Part shown: one piece after another, positions 53,961 to 64,000 of the stretch
Numbering within the stretch: position 1 is the stretch's first letter
Layout of the letters: each line of letters begins with the position of its first letter
Assembly: GCF_021043365.1 (NCBI RefSeq)
Contig: NZ_JAJNDU010000001.1
Coordinates: 1,450,164 to 1,514,163 of the forward strand
DNA: 64,000 bases
Origin: Sphingomonas sp. IC-11
GTDB lineage: Bacteria; Pseudomonadota; Alphaproteobacteria; Sphingomonadales; Sphingomonadaceae
Direction of reading: 5' to 3'
Position numbers and translations under genes: made by a program
Notes under the pieces: generated by a model
The model's database searches: none
Told to the model about the DNA's origin: nothing
Seen by the model: only the letters and a program-made list of their open reading frames with translations

Positions 53961-55538
53961 ATGATCTTTGGCCGAGTAAAACCGCTCGATGCCATCTTGG
54001 CGACTGCCGAGAAGAAATCGCTTCATCGTACCTTGGGCTGGTTCCAGCTCACATTGTTCGGCATCGGCTGCGTCATCGGCACCGGCATTTTCGTGCTGAC
54101 CTCCGCAGGGGCACAGAAGGCCGGTCCGGGCCTGATGCTCGCCTTCGCGATCGCCGGCGCGATCTGCATTGTCGCCGCGCTGTGTTATGCCGAAATCGCT
54201 GCCATGATCCCGGTTGCGGGATCCGCCTACACCTACAGTTACGCCACCATGGGCGAGATGATCGGGTGGACGGTCGGTTGGGCCCTGATCCTCGAATATG
54301 CCGTTGCCGCCAGCGCGGTGTCGGTGGGTTGGTCCGGCTATTTCACCGGCACGATCCTGAATGAATTCCTCGGCATACACCTGCCAGCCTGGCTGTCCGG
54401 CGCACCGCTTGCTCTAGGCGGCGTCGAAGGCGGCTTTATCAATCTGCCTGCGGTGGTCATTTCCCTTCTGATCACTTGGCTGCTCATGGTCGGCACCACC
54501 GAAAGCGCGCGGGTCAATGCGGTGCTGGTGGCGATCAAGGTGACGGCGCTTACCGCCTTCATCGCGCTCACCATCCCGTCTGACGCGTTCGACACTGATC
54601 GCTTCAACCCGTTCCTTCCCGCCGGCGTCTTTGGCGGCTTCGGCACCGGCGTCGGTGCGGTCGGCGCCGCGGCGACGATCTTCTTCGCCTATGTCGGCTT
54701 CGACGCGGTCTCGACCGCGGCTGAGGAAACCAAGAACCCGCAGCGCAATGTTCCTATCGGCCTCGTTGGCTCGCTGCTGTTCTGCACCGTCTTCTACATC
54801 CTGGTGGCCGCGGGTGCGATCGGCACCGTTGGTGGTCAGCCGATCATGGGCCCGAATGGCGTGCCCTTCCCGGCCGGCTCGGAAGAGCTCGCTCGTCAGT
54901 GCGCCACTTACGCCGCCAACGACCTACCGCTCGTCTGCTCGAACGAGGCGCTTGCCCATGTGCTGCGTCAGATCGGCTGGTCGGGTGTCGGCAACATGCT
55001 GGGCATCGCTGCCTTCCTCGCGCTCCCGTCGGTCATCCTGATCCTGATGTTCGGCCAGACCCGCATCTTCTTCGTGATGAGCCGTGACGGTCTGCTGCCG
55101 GAGCGCCTGTCCGCGGTGCACCCGAAGTGGAAGACTCCGTACATCGTTACGGCGATCACCGGCGCGGCCGTGGCCTTCGCCGCCGCCTTCCTGCCGGTGG
55201 GCAAGCTCGCGGATATCGCCAATGCGGGTACGCTCTATGCGTTCATGATGGTCGCCATTGCGGTCATGATCCTGCGCCGCACCGAGGCGAATCGTCAGCG
55301 CAGCTTCCGCACGCCGGGCTTGTGGATTGTCGGGCCGCTGACGATCGCAGGCTGCATCTTCCTGTTCTTCAACCTGCCGTTGGACGCGATGCTGGTCCTG
55401 CCGCTCTGGGGCATCCTCGGCCTCGCGATCTACTACGGCTACGGCTATCGTGCCTCGCACCTCGGCCGCGGCCTGGTTGAAGTGCATGAGAGCGAAGCCG
55501 TGCACGACGTTGATCCGACAATGCCCGGCACCCACTGA
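53961..55538 (+). CDS. APC-superfamily amino-acid permease (cationic amino-acid transporter-like)
   Basis: The 525-aa protein has 12-13 membrane segments. The N-terminal FGIGCVIGTGIFVLTSAGAQ is the substrate-binding unwound helix of APC carriers, and FFAYVGFDAVSTAAEETKNPQRN is the conserved helix 6-7 loop of the CAT/YfnA type. A long extracytoplasmic loop (about 285-335) holds two cysteines. It likely imports amino acids by proton coupling; specificity is unknown. It begins 125 bases after the HIT gene, with a short GCGGCC/GGCCGC hairpin (53922-53938) in the 5' region. A terminator follows. Confidence 0.9.
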   Translation: MIFGRVKPLDAILATAEKKSLHRTLGWFQLTLFGIGCVIGTGIFVLTSAGAQKAGPGLMLAFAIAGAICIVAALCYAEIAAMIPVAGSAYTYSYATMGEMIGWTVGWALILEYAVAASAVSVGWSGYFTGTILNEFLGIHLPAWLSGAPLALGGVEGGFINLPAVVISLLITWLLMVGTTESARVNAVLVAIKVTALTAFIALTIPSDAFDTDRFNPFLPAGVFGGFGTGVGAVGAAATIFFAYVGFDAVSTAAEETKNPQRNVPIGLVGSLLFCTVFYILVAAGAIGTVGGQPIMGPNGVPFPAGSEELARQCATYAANDLPLVCSNEALAHVLRQIGWSGVGNMLGIAAFLALPSVILILMFGQTRIFFVMSRDGLLPERLSAVHPKWKTPYIVTAITGAAVAFAAAFLPVGKLADIANAGTLYAFMMVAIAVMILRRTEANRQRSFRTPGLWIVGPLTIAGCIFLFFNLPLDAMLVLPLWGILGLAIYYGYGYRASHLGRGLVEVHESEAVHDVDPTMPGTH

Positions 55539-55561
55539 GGTCCCGGCGAAGACTTGAAATG

Positions 55562-55592
55562 AAAAGGGCCGGAGCGATGCTCCGGCCCTTTT
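55562..55592 (+). terminator. Intrinsic terminator after the amino-acid permease
   Basis: AAAAGGGCCGGAGC (55562-55575) and GCTCCGGCCCTTTT (55579-55592) are perfect 14-base arms with a 3-base GAT loop, ending in TTTT. It lies 23 bases after the permease stop and is symmetrical enough to work in both directions. Confidence 0.92.
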
Positions 55593-55627
55593 AGCATCTG
55601 CTTGGCGGCGGGCCGAGGCTCGCCTAA

Positions 55628-57763
<2,136 letters not shown>

Positions 57764-57927
57764 GCCCGGGCGCACCTGTCGCCTTTTTGCAACGCAGCAA
57801 AATCAAAGTTGGTTCCCTTTGGATTCTGCTCGCCCGCGTAACCGAACAGAAATATTGGGCGGGCACGGGCGCGGCAGCGGTTCAGGCACCGCGTGCCAGA
57901 GCATGAGCTCCAAGGGGAATTTGATTA

Positions 57928-60900
57928 ATGCGACACAACCTGTTTCTGGGTGCAGCTGTTGTTGCGCTCGTCGCGCCAACGGGTGCGATGGCACAGGAAA
58001 CCACCTCGGTTATCCGCGGCACGGTGACTGCTGCAGGTGCGACGGTTGCAGGTGCGACGGTGACAATCGTCAACGTTCCGTCTGGCACCACCAGCACGGT
58101 GACGACCGATGCGAATGGTTCGTTCAACGCCTCTGGCCTTCGTGTCGGCGGCCCCTTCTCCGTCACGGTGGCCGCATCCGGTTACCCGCAGGTCACTGTC
58201 ACCGACATCTTCACGGTCGTTGCGCAGGCATATGACCTGCCGATCGAATTGCAGGCTGAGAACACCGAGGCGGCGGGCGGCGACATCGTCATCACCGCGT
58301 CGCGCGTCGCAAATGCCCGTACGGTCAGCCAGGGCCCGGCAACCGTTCTGTCGGCTGCCGACATCGCAAGTGTCGCGTCGGTGAACCGCGACGTGCGCGA
58401 CCTGATGCGCCGTGACCCGTTCGCCCGTCTTGATGACACGCCCTCGGGCGGCCGCGCTGTCAGCTTCGCGGGCCAGAACGCACGTTTCAACCGTTTCTCG
58501 GTCGACGGCGTGCCTGTCACGGACAACTTCGGCCTCAACCCCGATGGCCTCCCCACCCGCCGCTCGCCGATCCCCTTCGACGCGATCGGGCAGTTCCAGA
58601 CCAAGGTGGCGCCGTATGACGTGCGTGAAGGCAACTTCCAGGGCGGCGCGATCAACGCGATTCTGAAGTCCGGCACGAACAGCTTCCACGGCACCGGATT
58701 CTACGCCTATTCTGACGCTGGGCTCACCGGCAAGGAAACCAAGGCAGGCCCGGGTGTTCCCACCGGCCGCGTGAACATCCCGGATTTCAAGTACGAGAAC
58801 TACGGCGCGCAGCTGTCCGGCCCGATCATCAAGGACAAGCTGTTCTTCATGGTCGCTGGTGAGCGCATCCGCGCCAATACGCCGATCGCCGAAGGCACGC
58901 TGGGCAACAACGCTGGCGCGGTGGTGCCGAACATTACCGACGCCCAGGTCGATCGGATCCGCAGCATCGCCCAGTCGCGTTATGGCTATGAGACGGGCGG
59001 CGTTCTGAACGACGCAAAGGATCGTGACGATCGACTGGTGGCGCGTATCGACGCCAACCTGTCGGACACGCAGCGCGCTTCGGTGACGTACCTGTACACC
59101 AAAGACTCGATCCAGATGAACCAGAACACCTTCCTGACCGGCACGCCGGGCCTGGGTCTGGAGTCTAACGGCTACGTCGGCTCGAACCGCCTGCACACCG
59201 GTGTGTTCCAGCTAAACAGCGACTGGACCGACGAGTTCTCGACCGAGGTTCGCGGCTTCTACAAGGATTATAAGCGCGGTCAGGATCCGATCCTGGGTCG
59301 CGGCTTCGCTCAGATGCAGGTCTGCACCGCGCCGACCAGCGATCGCAGCACTGGCGCTGCCGCGAGCAACGATTTGGCAGGCACTTGCCAGTCGGGGTTC
59401 GGCAATGTTTCCTTCGGCCCGGACGTCTCGCGTCAGTCCAACGAGCTGACCAGCCGTACGTACGGCGGCCTGGTGCAGGCACGCTTGACCCGCAACAATC
59501 ACGACCTGCGGATCTTCGCCGAGTTCCAGGACACGGACATCTTCAACCTGTTCGTGCAGCGCACCGCGGGCGACTACTACTTCGACTCGATCGCCGACTT
59601 CGAAGCTGGCAACGCGCAGCGCTTCCGCTACGGCAACGCTGTGCCGAGCCTGGATCCGGCAAACGGCGCCGCGAAGTTCCGCTACCAGTCCTACACCTTT
59701 GGTATCCAGGACACGTGGCGGATCAGCGACATCCTGACGCTCGCCTATGGCGCGCGTTATGATCTCTACGGCGGCGACAGCCGGCCGGAGCTGAACTCGT
59801 CGTTCCTGAGCCGCTACGGTTTCCCGAACACCTCGTACATCTCGGGTCGCGGTGTGTTCCAGCCGCGCGTCGGCGTGGACTTCAAGCCCACCCGCGAACT
59901 CTCGATCCGCGGCGGCATCGGCATCTTCTCGGGCGGCTCGCCGGACGTGTATGTGTCGAACAGCTTCTCCAACACGGGCTTCCTGACCAACGCAATCGAC
60001 GTGCGTCAGCTGAACGGGGGCGGCTACACCGTTCCTGGGCTGAATGGCGCCGATGCGGTAACCACGGGCCAGGCGATCCTCACCGGGGTCAACGGCGCGG
60101 TTATCCCTGGGCAGGCGAACGCCGTGCTGAACAATGCGACCGTGAGCACGCAGTCGCCGACCAACGCGCTGGATCCGAACTTCAAGGTCCCGTCGCAGTG
60201 GCGCGGCACCCTGTCGTTCGACTATGATCCGGATTGGGGCGGTACCTTCGGCAGTGGCTGGAACTTCGGTGCCGATTTCCTCTGGTCCGACGTTCGCAAC
60301 CAGGTGTTCTTCACCGACCTTCGCGTGATCCCGACGGCACTTCGTACGCCGGACGGCCGCGTTCGGTATGCGTCGGCCACGAACTTCTCCGATACGAACC
60401 AGGATCTTTTCCTGACCAACACCACCAAGGGGCGCAGCCTCGTGGCCGTTGCGCGTATCGCCAAGGAGTTTGACTTCGGTCTCCGTGCGGCGGTCAGCTA
60501 TAGCTATCAGGACATCAAGGATCAGGCTCCTGCCACTTCCTCGACGGCATCGTCGAACTACGGCAACGGCGCCTTCTTCGATGCCAATGGTGCAGCTTAC
60601 GGCATCTCCAACGACGAAGTTCGCCACAACATCAAGTACAACCTGAGCTTCAACCGCGCGTTCTTCGGTGACTACAAGACGAACTTCACCCTGTTCGGTG
60701 AAACGCGCATCGGTCGTCCGTTCAGCTACACGATGCAGGAACTTTCGAACGCCCGTTCGGGTGTGTTCGGGACGGCCGGCAACGGCTCACGTTACCTGCT
60801 CTATGTGCCGACCTCGACCACGGACGCGCTGGTTTCGTACGACACCACGGCTACTCGTGATTATCTCGACAACCTGATCAATTCGACCAAGCTCGGTAAG

Positions 60901-61287
60901 TACCGTGGCAAGATCGCGCCGCGCAACGCCTTCAACTCGAAGTGGTTCACTCGGTTCGACCTCCATATCGGGCAGGAAATCCCGACCTTTGTCGGCGACA
61001 GCCGGGTCGAGCTGTTCATGGATATCGAAAACCTGACCAACCTCATCAACAAGAACTGGGGTCAGGTGCGCGAGTATCAGTTCCCGTACACCATCCCTGC
61101 GGTCCGCGTGTCGTGCCTGCAGGCTCCAGTGGCGACCGGCACCGCGCCCGGAGCTGCGGCAACGGCGAACACGAGCCAGGCCTGTGCGCAGTATCGCTAC
61201 AGCGCACCAGCCGCGACACCGACGGACACGGTCTACTCGCGTCAGTCGCTCTACTCGATCCGCATCGGCGCGCGCTTCACGTTCTGA
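57928..61287 (+). CDS. Oar-like TonB-dependent receptor with N-terminal carboxypeptidase-regulatory domain
   Basis: The 1119-aa outer-membrane protein has a signal peptide ending at GAMAQ. A carboxypeptidase-regulatory-like beta domain follows (about 25-105; IRGTVTAAG, DANGSFNASGL), then a plug domain (about 130-240; RDVRDLMRRDPFARLDD, FSVDGVPVTDNFGLNP, GAINAILKSGTNSFHG) and a large barrel ending ...YSIRIGARFTF with the terminal Phe needed for insertion. This is the Oar/SusC-like type expanded in sphingomonads for uptake of oligosaccharides, peptides or polymers. The ligand is unknown. AAGGGGAA precedes the start; a strong terminator follows. Confidence 0.9.
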   Translation: MRHNLFLGAAVVALVAPTGAMAQETTSVIRGTVTAAGATVAGATVTIVNVPSGTTSTVTTDANGSFNASGLRVGGPFSVTVAASGYPQVTVTDIFTVVAQAYDLPIELQAENTEAAGGDIVITASRVANARTVSQGPATVLSAADIASVASVNRDVRDLMRRDPFARLDDTPSGGRAVSFAGQNARFNRFSVDGVPVTDNFGLNPDGLPTRRSPIPFDAIGQFQTKVAPYDVREGNFQGGAINAILKSGTNSFHGTGFYAYSDAGLTGKETKAGPGVPTGRVNIPDFKYENYGAQLSGPIIKDKLFFMVAGERIRANTPIAEGTLGNNAGAVVPNITDAQVDRIRSIAQSRYGYETGGVLNDAKDRDDRLVARIDANLSDTQRASVTYLYTKDSIQMNQNTFLTGTPGLGLESNGYVGSNRLHTGVFQLNSDWTDEFSTEVRGFYKDYKRGQDPILGRGFAQMQVCTAPTSDRSTGAAASNDLAGTCQSGFGNVSFGPDVSRQSNELTSRTYGGLVQARLTRNNHDLRIFAEFQDTDIFNLFVQRTAGDYYFDSIADFEAGNAQRFRYGNAVPSLDPANGAAKFRYQSYTFGIQDTWRISDILTLAYGARYDLYGGDSRPELNSSFLSRYGFPNTSYISGRGVFQPRVGVDFKPTRELSIRGGIGIFSGGSPDVYVSNSFSNTGFLTNAIDVRQLNGGGYTVPGLNGADAVTTGQAILTGVNGAVIPGQANAVLNNATVSTQSPTNALDPNFKVPSQWRGTLSFDYDPDWGGTFGSGWNFGADFLWSDVRNQVFFTDLRVIPTALRTPDGRVRYASATNFSDTNQDLFLTNTTKGRSLVAVARIAKEFDFGLRAAVSYSYQDIKDQAPATSSTASSNYGNGAFFDANGAAYGISNDEVRHNIKYNLSFNRAFFGDYKTNFTLFGETRIGRPFSYTMQELSNARSGVFGTAGNGSRYLLYVPTSTTDALVSYDTTATRDYLDNLINSTKLGKYRGKIAPRNAFNSKWFTRFDLHIGQEIPTFVGDSRVELFMDIENLTNLINKNWGQVREYQFPYTIPAVRVSCLQAPVATGTAPGAAATANTSQACAQYRYSAPAATPTDTVYSRQSLYSIRIGARFTF
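58032..58061 (+). repeat. Perfect 15-bp tandem duplication near the start of the TonB receptor
   Basis: TGCAGGTGCGACGGT occurs twice in direct succession (58032-58046, 58047-58061), in frame, giving AGATVAGATV in the regulatory domain. It is a short, exact repeat, likely from slippage. Confidence 0.85.
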
Positions 61288-61310
61288 TCGCGCTGATCTG
61301 ATCTGACTTC

Positions 61311-61352
61311 GGGCCACCGTTTCCCTCGGGTGAACGGTGGCCCTTCGTTTTT
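61311..61352 (+). terminator. Intrinsic terminator after the TonB receptor
   Basis: GGGCCACCGTT (61311-61321) and AACGGTGGCCC (61333-61343) form a perfect 11-bp stem with an 11-base loop, followed by TTCGTTTTT. It starts 24 bases after the receptor stop and separates it from the sensor kinase gene. Confidence 0.93.
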
Positions 61353-61386
61353 GCGCGTCGGCAAACGGACGTGTACAGGATCCGGG

Positions 61387-62505
61387 ATGGCGACCACCCT
61401 CCCCGGCCCTGCTTCCACGACGGCCCCGATCCGGCCGAGCAACCTGGCCGTACGACCATTTTTCGAAGACAAGGCGCGCGCATTCTGGGTCCTGCAGGCC
61501 GCTGGCTGGACCGGATATCTGGTCCTTAGAACAGTTTCGTCGATCTCAAACGGCTTCACTCTTCAGGGGGTGATCAGCACGATTGTGGAAACGATCGTCG
61601 GCTATTGCATCACGCTGCTGCTATCCGTGCTTTACGGCTTCTACCGTGGACTTCCGCGGATCACGGCGATCGTTCTGACGGTTCTGACGCTTGGCGCCGC
61701 CACCTTCGTCTACGCATTGCTCGACACATTTTCGTTCAGCTTCATCAAACTGTCCGCGCCCGGCGTTGACGTGAAGCTGTTGATCGGCGCTCTGTTTCTT
61801 AACTTCACCGTGCTTGCCGGCTGGTCCGCGCTATATTTCGGGATCAACTTCTACCTGATCGTTGAAGAGCAGATCGATCAGCTTCAGCATCTGGAAACAC
61901 AAGCCTCGTCGGCGCAACTGGCCATGTTGCGCTACCAGCTCAATCCGCACTTTCTGTTCAACACGCTTAACTCGATCTCGACGTTGGTCCTGCTGAAGCA
62001 GACCGAGCGAGCCAATGCGATGCTCAGCCGGCTTTCGAGTTTTCTGCGGTACACGCTGGTGAACGAGCCAACGGCGCACGTGACGCTGGCGCAGGAGGTT
62101 GAAACGCTGAAGCTCTATCTCGAAATCGAGAAGATGCGTTTCGAGGATCGGTTACGGCCGAAATTTGAGATTGATCCGGCTGCGGAGCGGGCGCGGTTGC
62201 CCTCGCTGCTGCTGCAACCTCTGGTCGAAAATGCGATCAAATATGCGGTGACCCCCAAGGAGGAAGGCGCCGAAATCTGCGTAACCGCGCGGCTCAACGG
62301 CGATAGAGTGCGGATCGGCGTATCGGACACCGGGCCGGGCTTGCAGCCAACAAAGAACAAGCCAAGCCTTTCCACCGGGGTGGGGATTGCCAATATCAGG
62401 GAGCGGCTACAGCAATCGTTCGGAACGGATCATCGTTTTGAGCTCCGCGCCATGCCGACAGGCGGCTTCGGCGTAGAGATCGAGATACCGTTCCAGGTGG
62501 AATAA
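61387..62505 (+). CDS. LytS/YehU-type sensor histidine kinase
   Basis: The 372-aa protein has a cytosolic N-terminus and four to six membrane helices (about 55-190), followed by a His_kinase domain with the phosphoacceptor in LRYQLNPHFLFNTLNSIST and a HATPase with LQPLVENAIKYAV, DTGPG and TGVGIANIRERL. No periplasmic sensor domain is obvious, so the stimulus may be sensed in the membrane. With the LytTR regulator 90 bases downstream it makes a two-component pair. ATG 61387 is preceded by AGGA; the frame upstream overlaps the terminator. Confidence 0.91.
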   Translation: MATTLPGPASTTAPIRPSNLAVRPFFEDKARAFWVLQAAGWTGYLVLRTVSSISNGFTLQGVISTIVETIVGYCITLLLSVLYGFYRGLPRITAIVLTVLTLGAATFVYALLDTFSFSFIKLSAPGVDVKLLIGALFLNFTVLAGWSALYFGINFYLIVEEQIDQLQHLETQASSAQLAMLRYQLNPHFLFNTLNSISTLVLLKQTERANAMLSRLSSFLRYTLVNEPTAHVTLAQEVETLKLYLEIEKMRFEDRLRPKFEIDPAAERARLPSLLLQPLVENAIKYAVTPKEEGAEICVTARLNGDRVRIGVSDTGPGLQPTKNKPSLSTGVGIANIRERLQQSFGTDHRFELRAMPTGGFGVEIEIPFQVE

Positions 62506-62595
62506 CAGGGGTGCAATCGGGGGGTAGCGAAGTTTGATGACTGCCAGTCCAATAAGAACGGACGGGCGGCATTCGTATCGGAGATCGACCAGACC

Positions 62596-63396
62596 ATGAC
62601 CATCCGCACCATTCTCGTCGACGACGAGCCACTCGCAATACAGGGCTTAGAGCTCCGATTGCAGGTGCACGACGATGTCGAGATCATCGCCAAGTGCCAG
62701 AACGGGCGCGAGGCGATCAGCGCGATCAAGACACACAAGCCCGACCTGGTCTTCCTCGACATCCAAATGCCAGGGTTTGACGGATTTTCGGTGGTCCAAG
62801 GCCTCATGGAAGTGGAACCGCCGCTCTTCGTCTTCGTCACCGCTTATTCCGATCACGCGCTGCGCGCCTTTGAAGCGCAGGCGGTCGACTATCTGATGAA
62901 GCCAGTGGAAGAGGCCCGGCTCGCGGACACGCTGGACCGTGTGCGCCAGCGGCTCGCCGAAAAATCGAGCGTGAACGAAGCCGAAAAGCTGAAAGAGGCA
63001 CTGGCCGAACACGCACCAGAGGCGGCAGCCGAGATCGTCGATGGCGGCGATGGCCCGACCGCCAGCCGGTTCGAGAAGCTGATCAACGTCAAGGATCGCG
63101 GTCAGATCTTCCGCGTCGACGTCGACACGATCGAAATCGTCGAAGCGGCCGGTGATTACATGTGCATCAAGACCGCCGATAACACGTTGATCCTGCGCGA
63201 GACGATGAAGGACTTGGAAAAGCGGCTCGACCCGCGGCGGTTTCAGCGCGTCCATCGCTCGACCATCGTCAACCTGGATCAGGTGCGCCAGGTGAAGCCG
63301 CATACGAACGGCGAGTGTTTCCTGGTCTTGGATTCCGGGGCGCAGGTGAAGGTGAGCCGCAGCTATCGCGATGTTGTCGCTCGCTTCGTTCACTAG
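62596..63396 (+). CDS. LytTR-family response regulator
   Basis: The 266-aa regulator has a receiver domain (ILVDDEPLAIQGLEL, phosphoacceptor in LVFLDIQMPGFDGF, VTAYSDHA, VDYLMKPVEEARL), a linker rich in Glu/Ala, and a LytTR DNA-binding domain (INVKDRGQIFRVDVDTIEIVEAAGDYM split over strands, FQRVHRSTIVNLDQV). LytTR proteins bind direct-repeat promoter sites. The partner kinase lies upstream, and a possible target is the TonB receptor operon before it (inference). Confidence 0.92.
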   Translation: MTIRTILVDDEPLAIQGLELRLQVHDDVEIIAKCQNGREAISAIKTHKPDLVFLDIQMPGFDGFSVVQGLMEVEPPLFVFVTAYSDHALRAFEAQAVDYLMKPVEEARLADTLDRVRQRLAEKSSVNEAEKLKEALAEHAPEAAAEIVDGGDGPTASRFEKLINVKDRGQIFRVDVDTIEIVEAAGDYMCIKTADNTLILRETMKDLEKRLDPRRFQRVHRSTIVNLDQVRQVKPHTNGECFLVLDSGAQVKVSRSYRDVVARFVH

Positions 63397-63410
63397 GCTT
63401 TAGCCGGATG

Positions 63411-63438
63411 CGCCGCTTCGGTTCGGGCCGGAGCGGCG
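63411..63438 (+). terminator. GC-rich hairpin after the LytTR gene
   Basis: CGCCGCTTCGG (63411-63421) and CCGGAGCGGCG (63428-63438) form an 11-bp stem with one G-T wobble and a 6-base loop, 15 bases after the stop codon. No T-run follows, so it may not be a true intrinsic terminator. Confidence 0.4.
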
Positions 63439-63521
63439 ATCAGGTCCCTTGATGCGGCCTGGTAAATTGCCGTCGCGGTGGGGTGTTACCGGAACGCCCG
63501 AGACCTGCTAGGGGCGGCGCC

Positions 63522-64000
63522 ATGCTTACGATCAACGGCATCACCGTACGCCTGGGCGGGCGTGCGATCCTGGACGGCGCCTCGGCTTCTCTGCCGCCGG
63601 GAAGCCGCGTCGGGCTGATTGGCCGCAACGGCGCTGGCAAGTCGACGATGGTCAAGGTCATCGCTGGCCAGCTTGAGCCCGACGGTGGCTCGATCGACAT
63701 GCCGCGAGGCGCGCGCATCGGATATATCGCACAGGAGGCGCCCGCCGGTGACGCTACGCCGTTCGAGACCGTACTTGCGGCCGACCTCGAACGCGCGCGG
63801 CTGATGGAGCAAAGCGAGACTGAAGCCGATCCCGAAAAGCTGGGCGATATCTACGAACGGCTGATCGCAATCGACGCCTATACGGCACCGGCTCGGGCCT
63901 CGCAGATCCTGCTTGGACTGGGTTTTGACGAAGAGGCTCAGAACCAGCCACTGGATAGCTTTTCGGGCGGCTGGAAGATGCGGGTCGCGCTAGCTGCGCT
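63522..64000 (+). CDS. ABC-F family ATPase, N-terminal part (runs off the window)
   Basis: About 159 residues are present before the right edge. The first nucleotide-binding domain shows Walker A GLIGRNGAGKST, a Q-loop region GARIGYIAQEAP, a helical segment EADPEKLGDIYERLIAIDAY and the start of the signature FSGGWKMRVALAA. No membrane segments are seen. This matches ABC-F proteins (YheS/Uup group), which act on ribosomes or in translation quality control rather than as transporters. The exact subtype cannot be told from this half. Confidence 0.9.
   Translation, partial: MLTINGITVRLGGRAILDGASASLPPGSRVGLIGRNGAGKSTMVKVIAGQLEPDGGSIDMPRGARIGYIAQEAPAGDATPFETVLAADLERARLMEQSETEADPEKLGDIYERLIAIDAYTAPARASQILLGLGFDEEAQNQPLDSFSGGWKMRVALAA

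Overview
The window is high-GC chromosomal DNA of an alphaproteobacterium, most likely Sphingomonas or a close relative in the Sphingomonadaceae. The reasons are the very dense coding with many ATGA/GTGA start-stop overlaps, the gene families present (DUF2794, alphaproteobacterial SspB, ATP12, an Oar-type TonB receptor, the HPr-rel-A kinase/PqqD cassette) and the order phoR-pstSCAB-phoU-phoB. I see no phage, plasmid, insertion-sequence or CRISPR signature. Most of it is core genome. The species assignment is inference from families and gene order, since no database search was possible.

Layout. 1-3.4 kb: cell elongation genes (end of mreD, mrdA/PBP2, rodA), then tRNA-Lys(CTT). 3.5-7.9 kb: a catabolic operon (FAD monooxygenase, NTF2-like protein, two unequal acyl-CoA dehydrogenases) behind a 24-bp operator-like palindrome. 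8.1-11.7 kb: two exported proteins (one a cyclophilin), a zinc-less MDR oxidoreductase and an M20 amidohydrolase. 11.8-16 kb: glmU-glmS for UDP-GlcNAc synthesis, divergent from gph and a VanZ-like gene. 16-18.5 kb: a four-gene minus-strand cassette (Tat-type exported protein, PqqD-like protein, HprK-like kinase, nucleotidyltransferase). This is the best candidate here for an uncharacterised peptide or protein modification system. 18.7-25.8 kb: the complete Pho regulon core, with a three-repeat Pho box overlapping the phoR stop codon. 26-34.4 kb: mixed metabolism (SDR dehydrogenase, DUF2794, cysE, a TSUP exporter, oxyR, an APH-fold phosphotransferase, epoxide hydrolase, ruvX, DUF3089). 34.5-37.9 kb: gatC-gatA-gatB for Gln-tRNA/Asn-tRNA amidation. 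38-40.3 kb: pyrB plus a dihydroorotase homologue lacking the first metal-binding motif (PyrX type). 40.3-44 kb: a divergent pair of SPOR proteins, a small membrane protein and a lipoprotein. 44-47.9 kb: crcB, a pseudouridine synthase, small membrane proteins, ATP12, gmk. 48-50 kb: fumC and sspB. 50-53.8 kb: hisB-hisH-hisA-hisF-(51-aa PEP-CTERM-like ORF)-hisE-HIT. 54-57.8 kb: an amino-acid permease and ligA. 57.9-63.4 kb: an 1119-aa Oar-like TonB receptor followed by a LytS/LytTR sensor-regulator pair. The window ends inside an ABC-F ATPase gene.

The genes mostly form short co-directional operons with translational coupling. Strong intrinsic terminators follow the acyl-CoA dehydrogenases, the permease and the TonB receptor.
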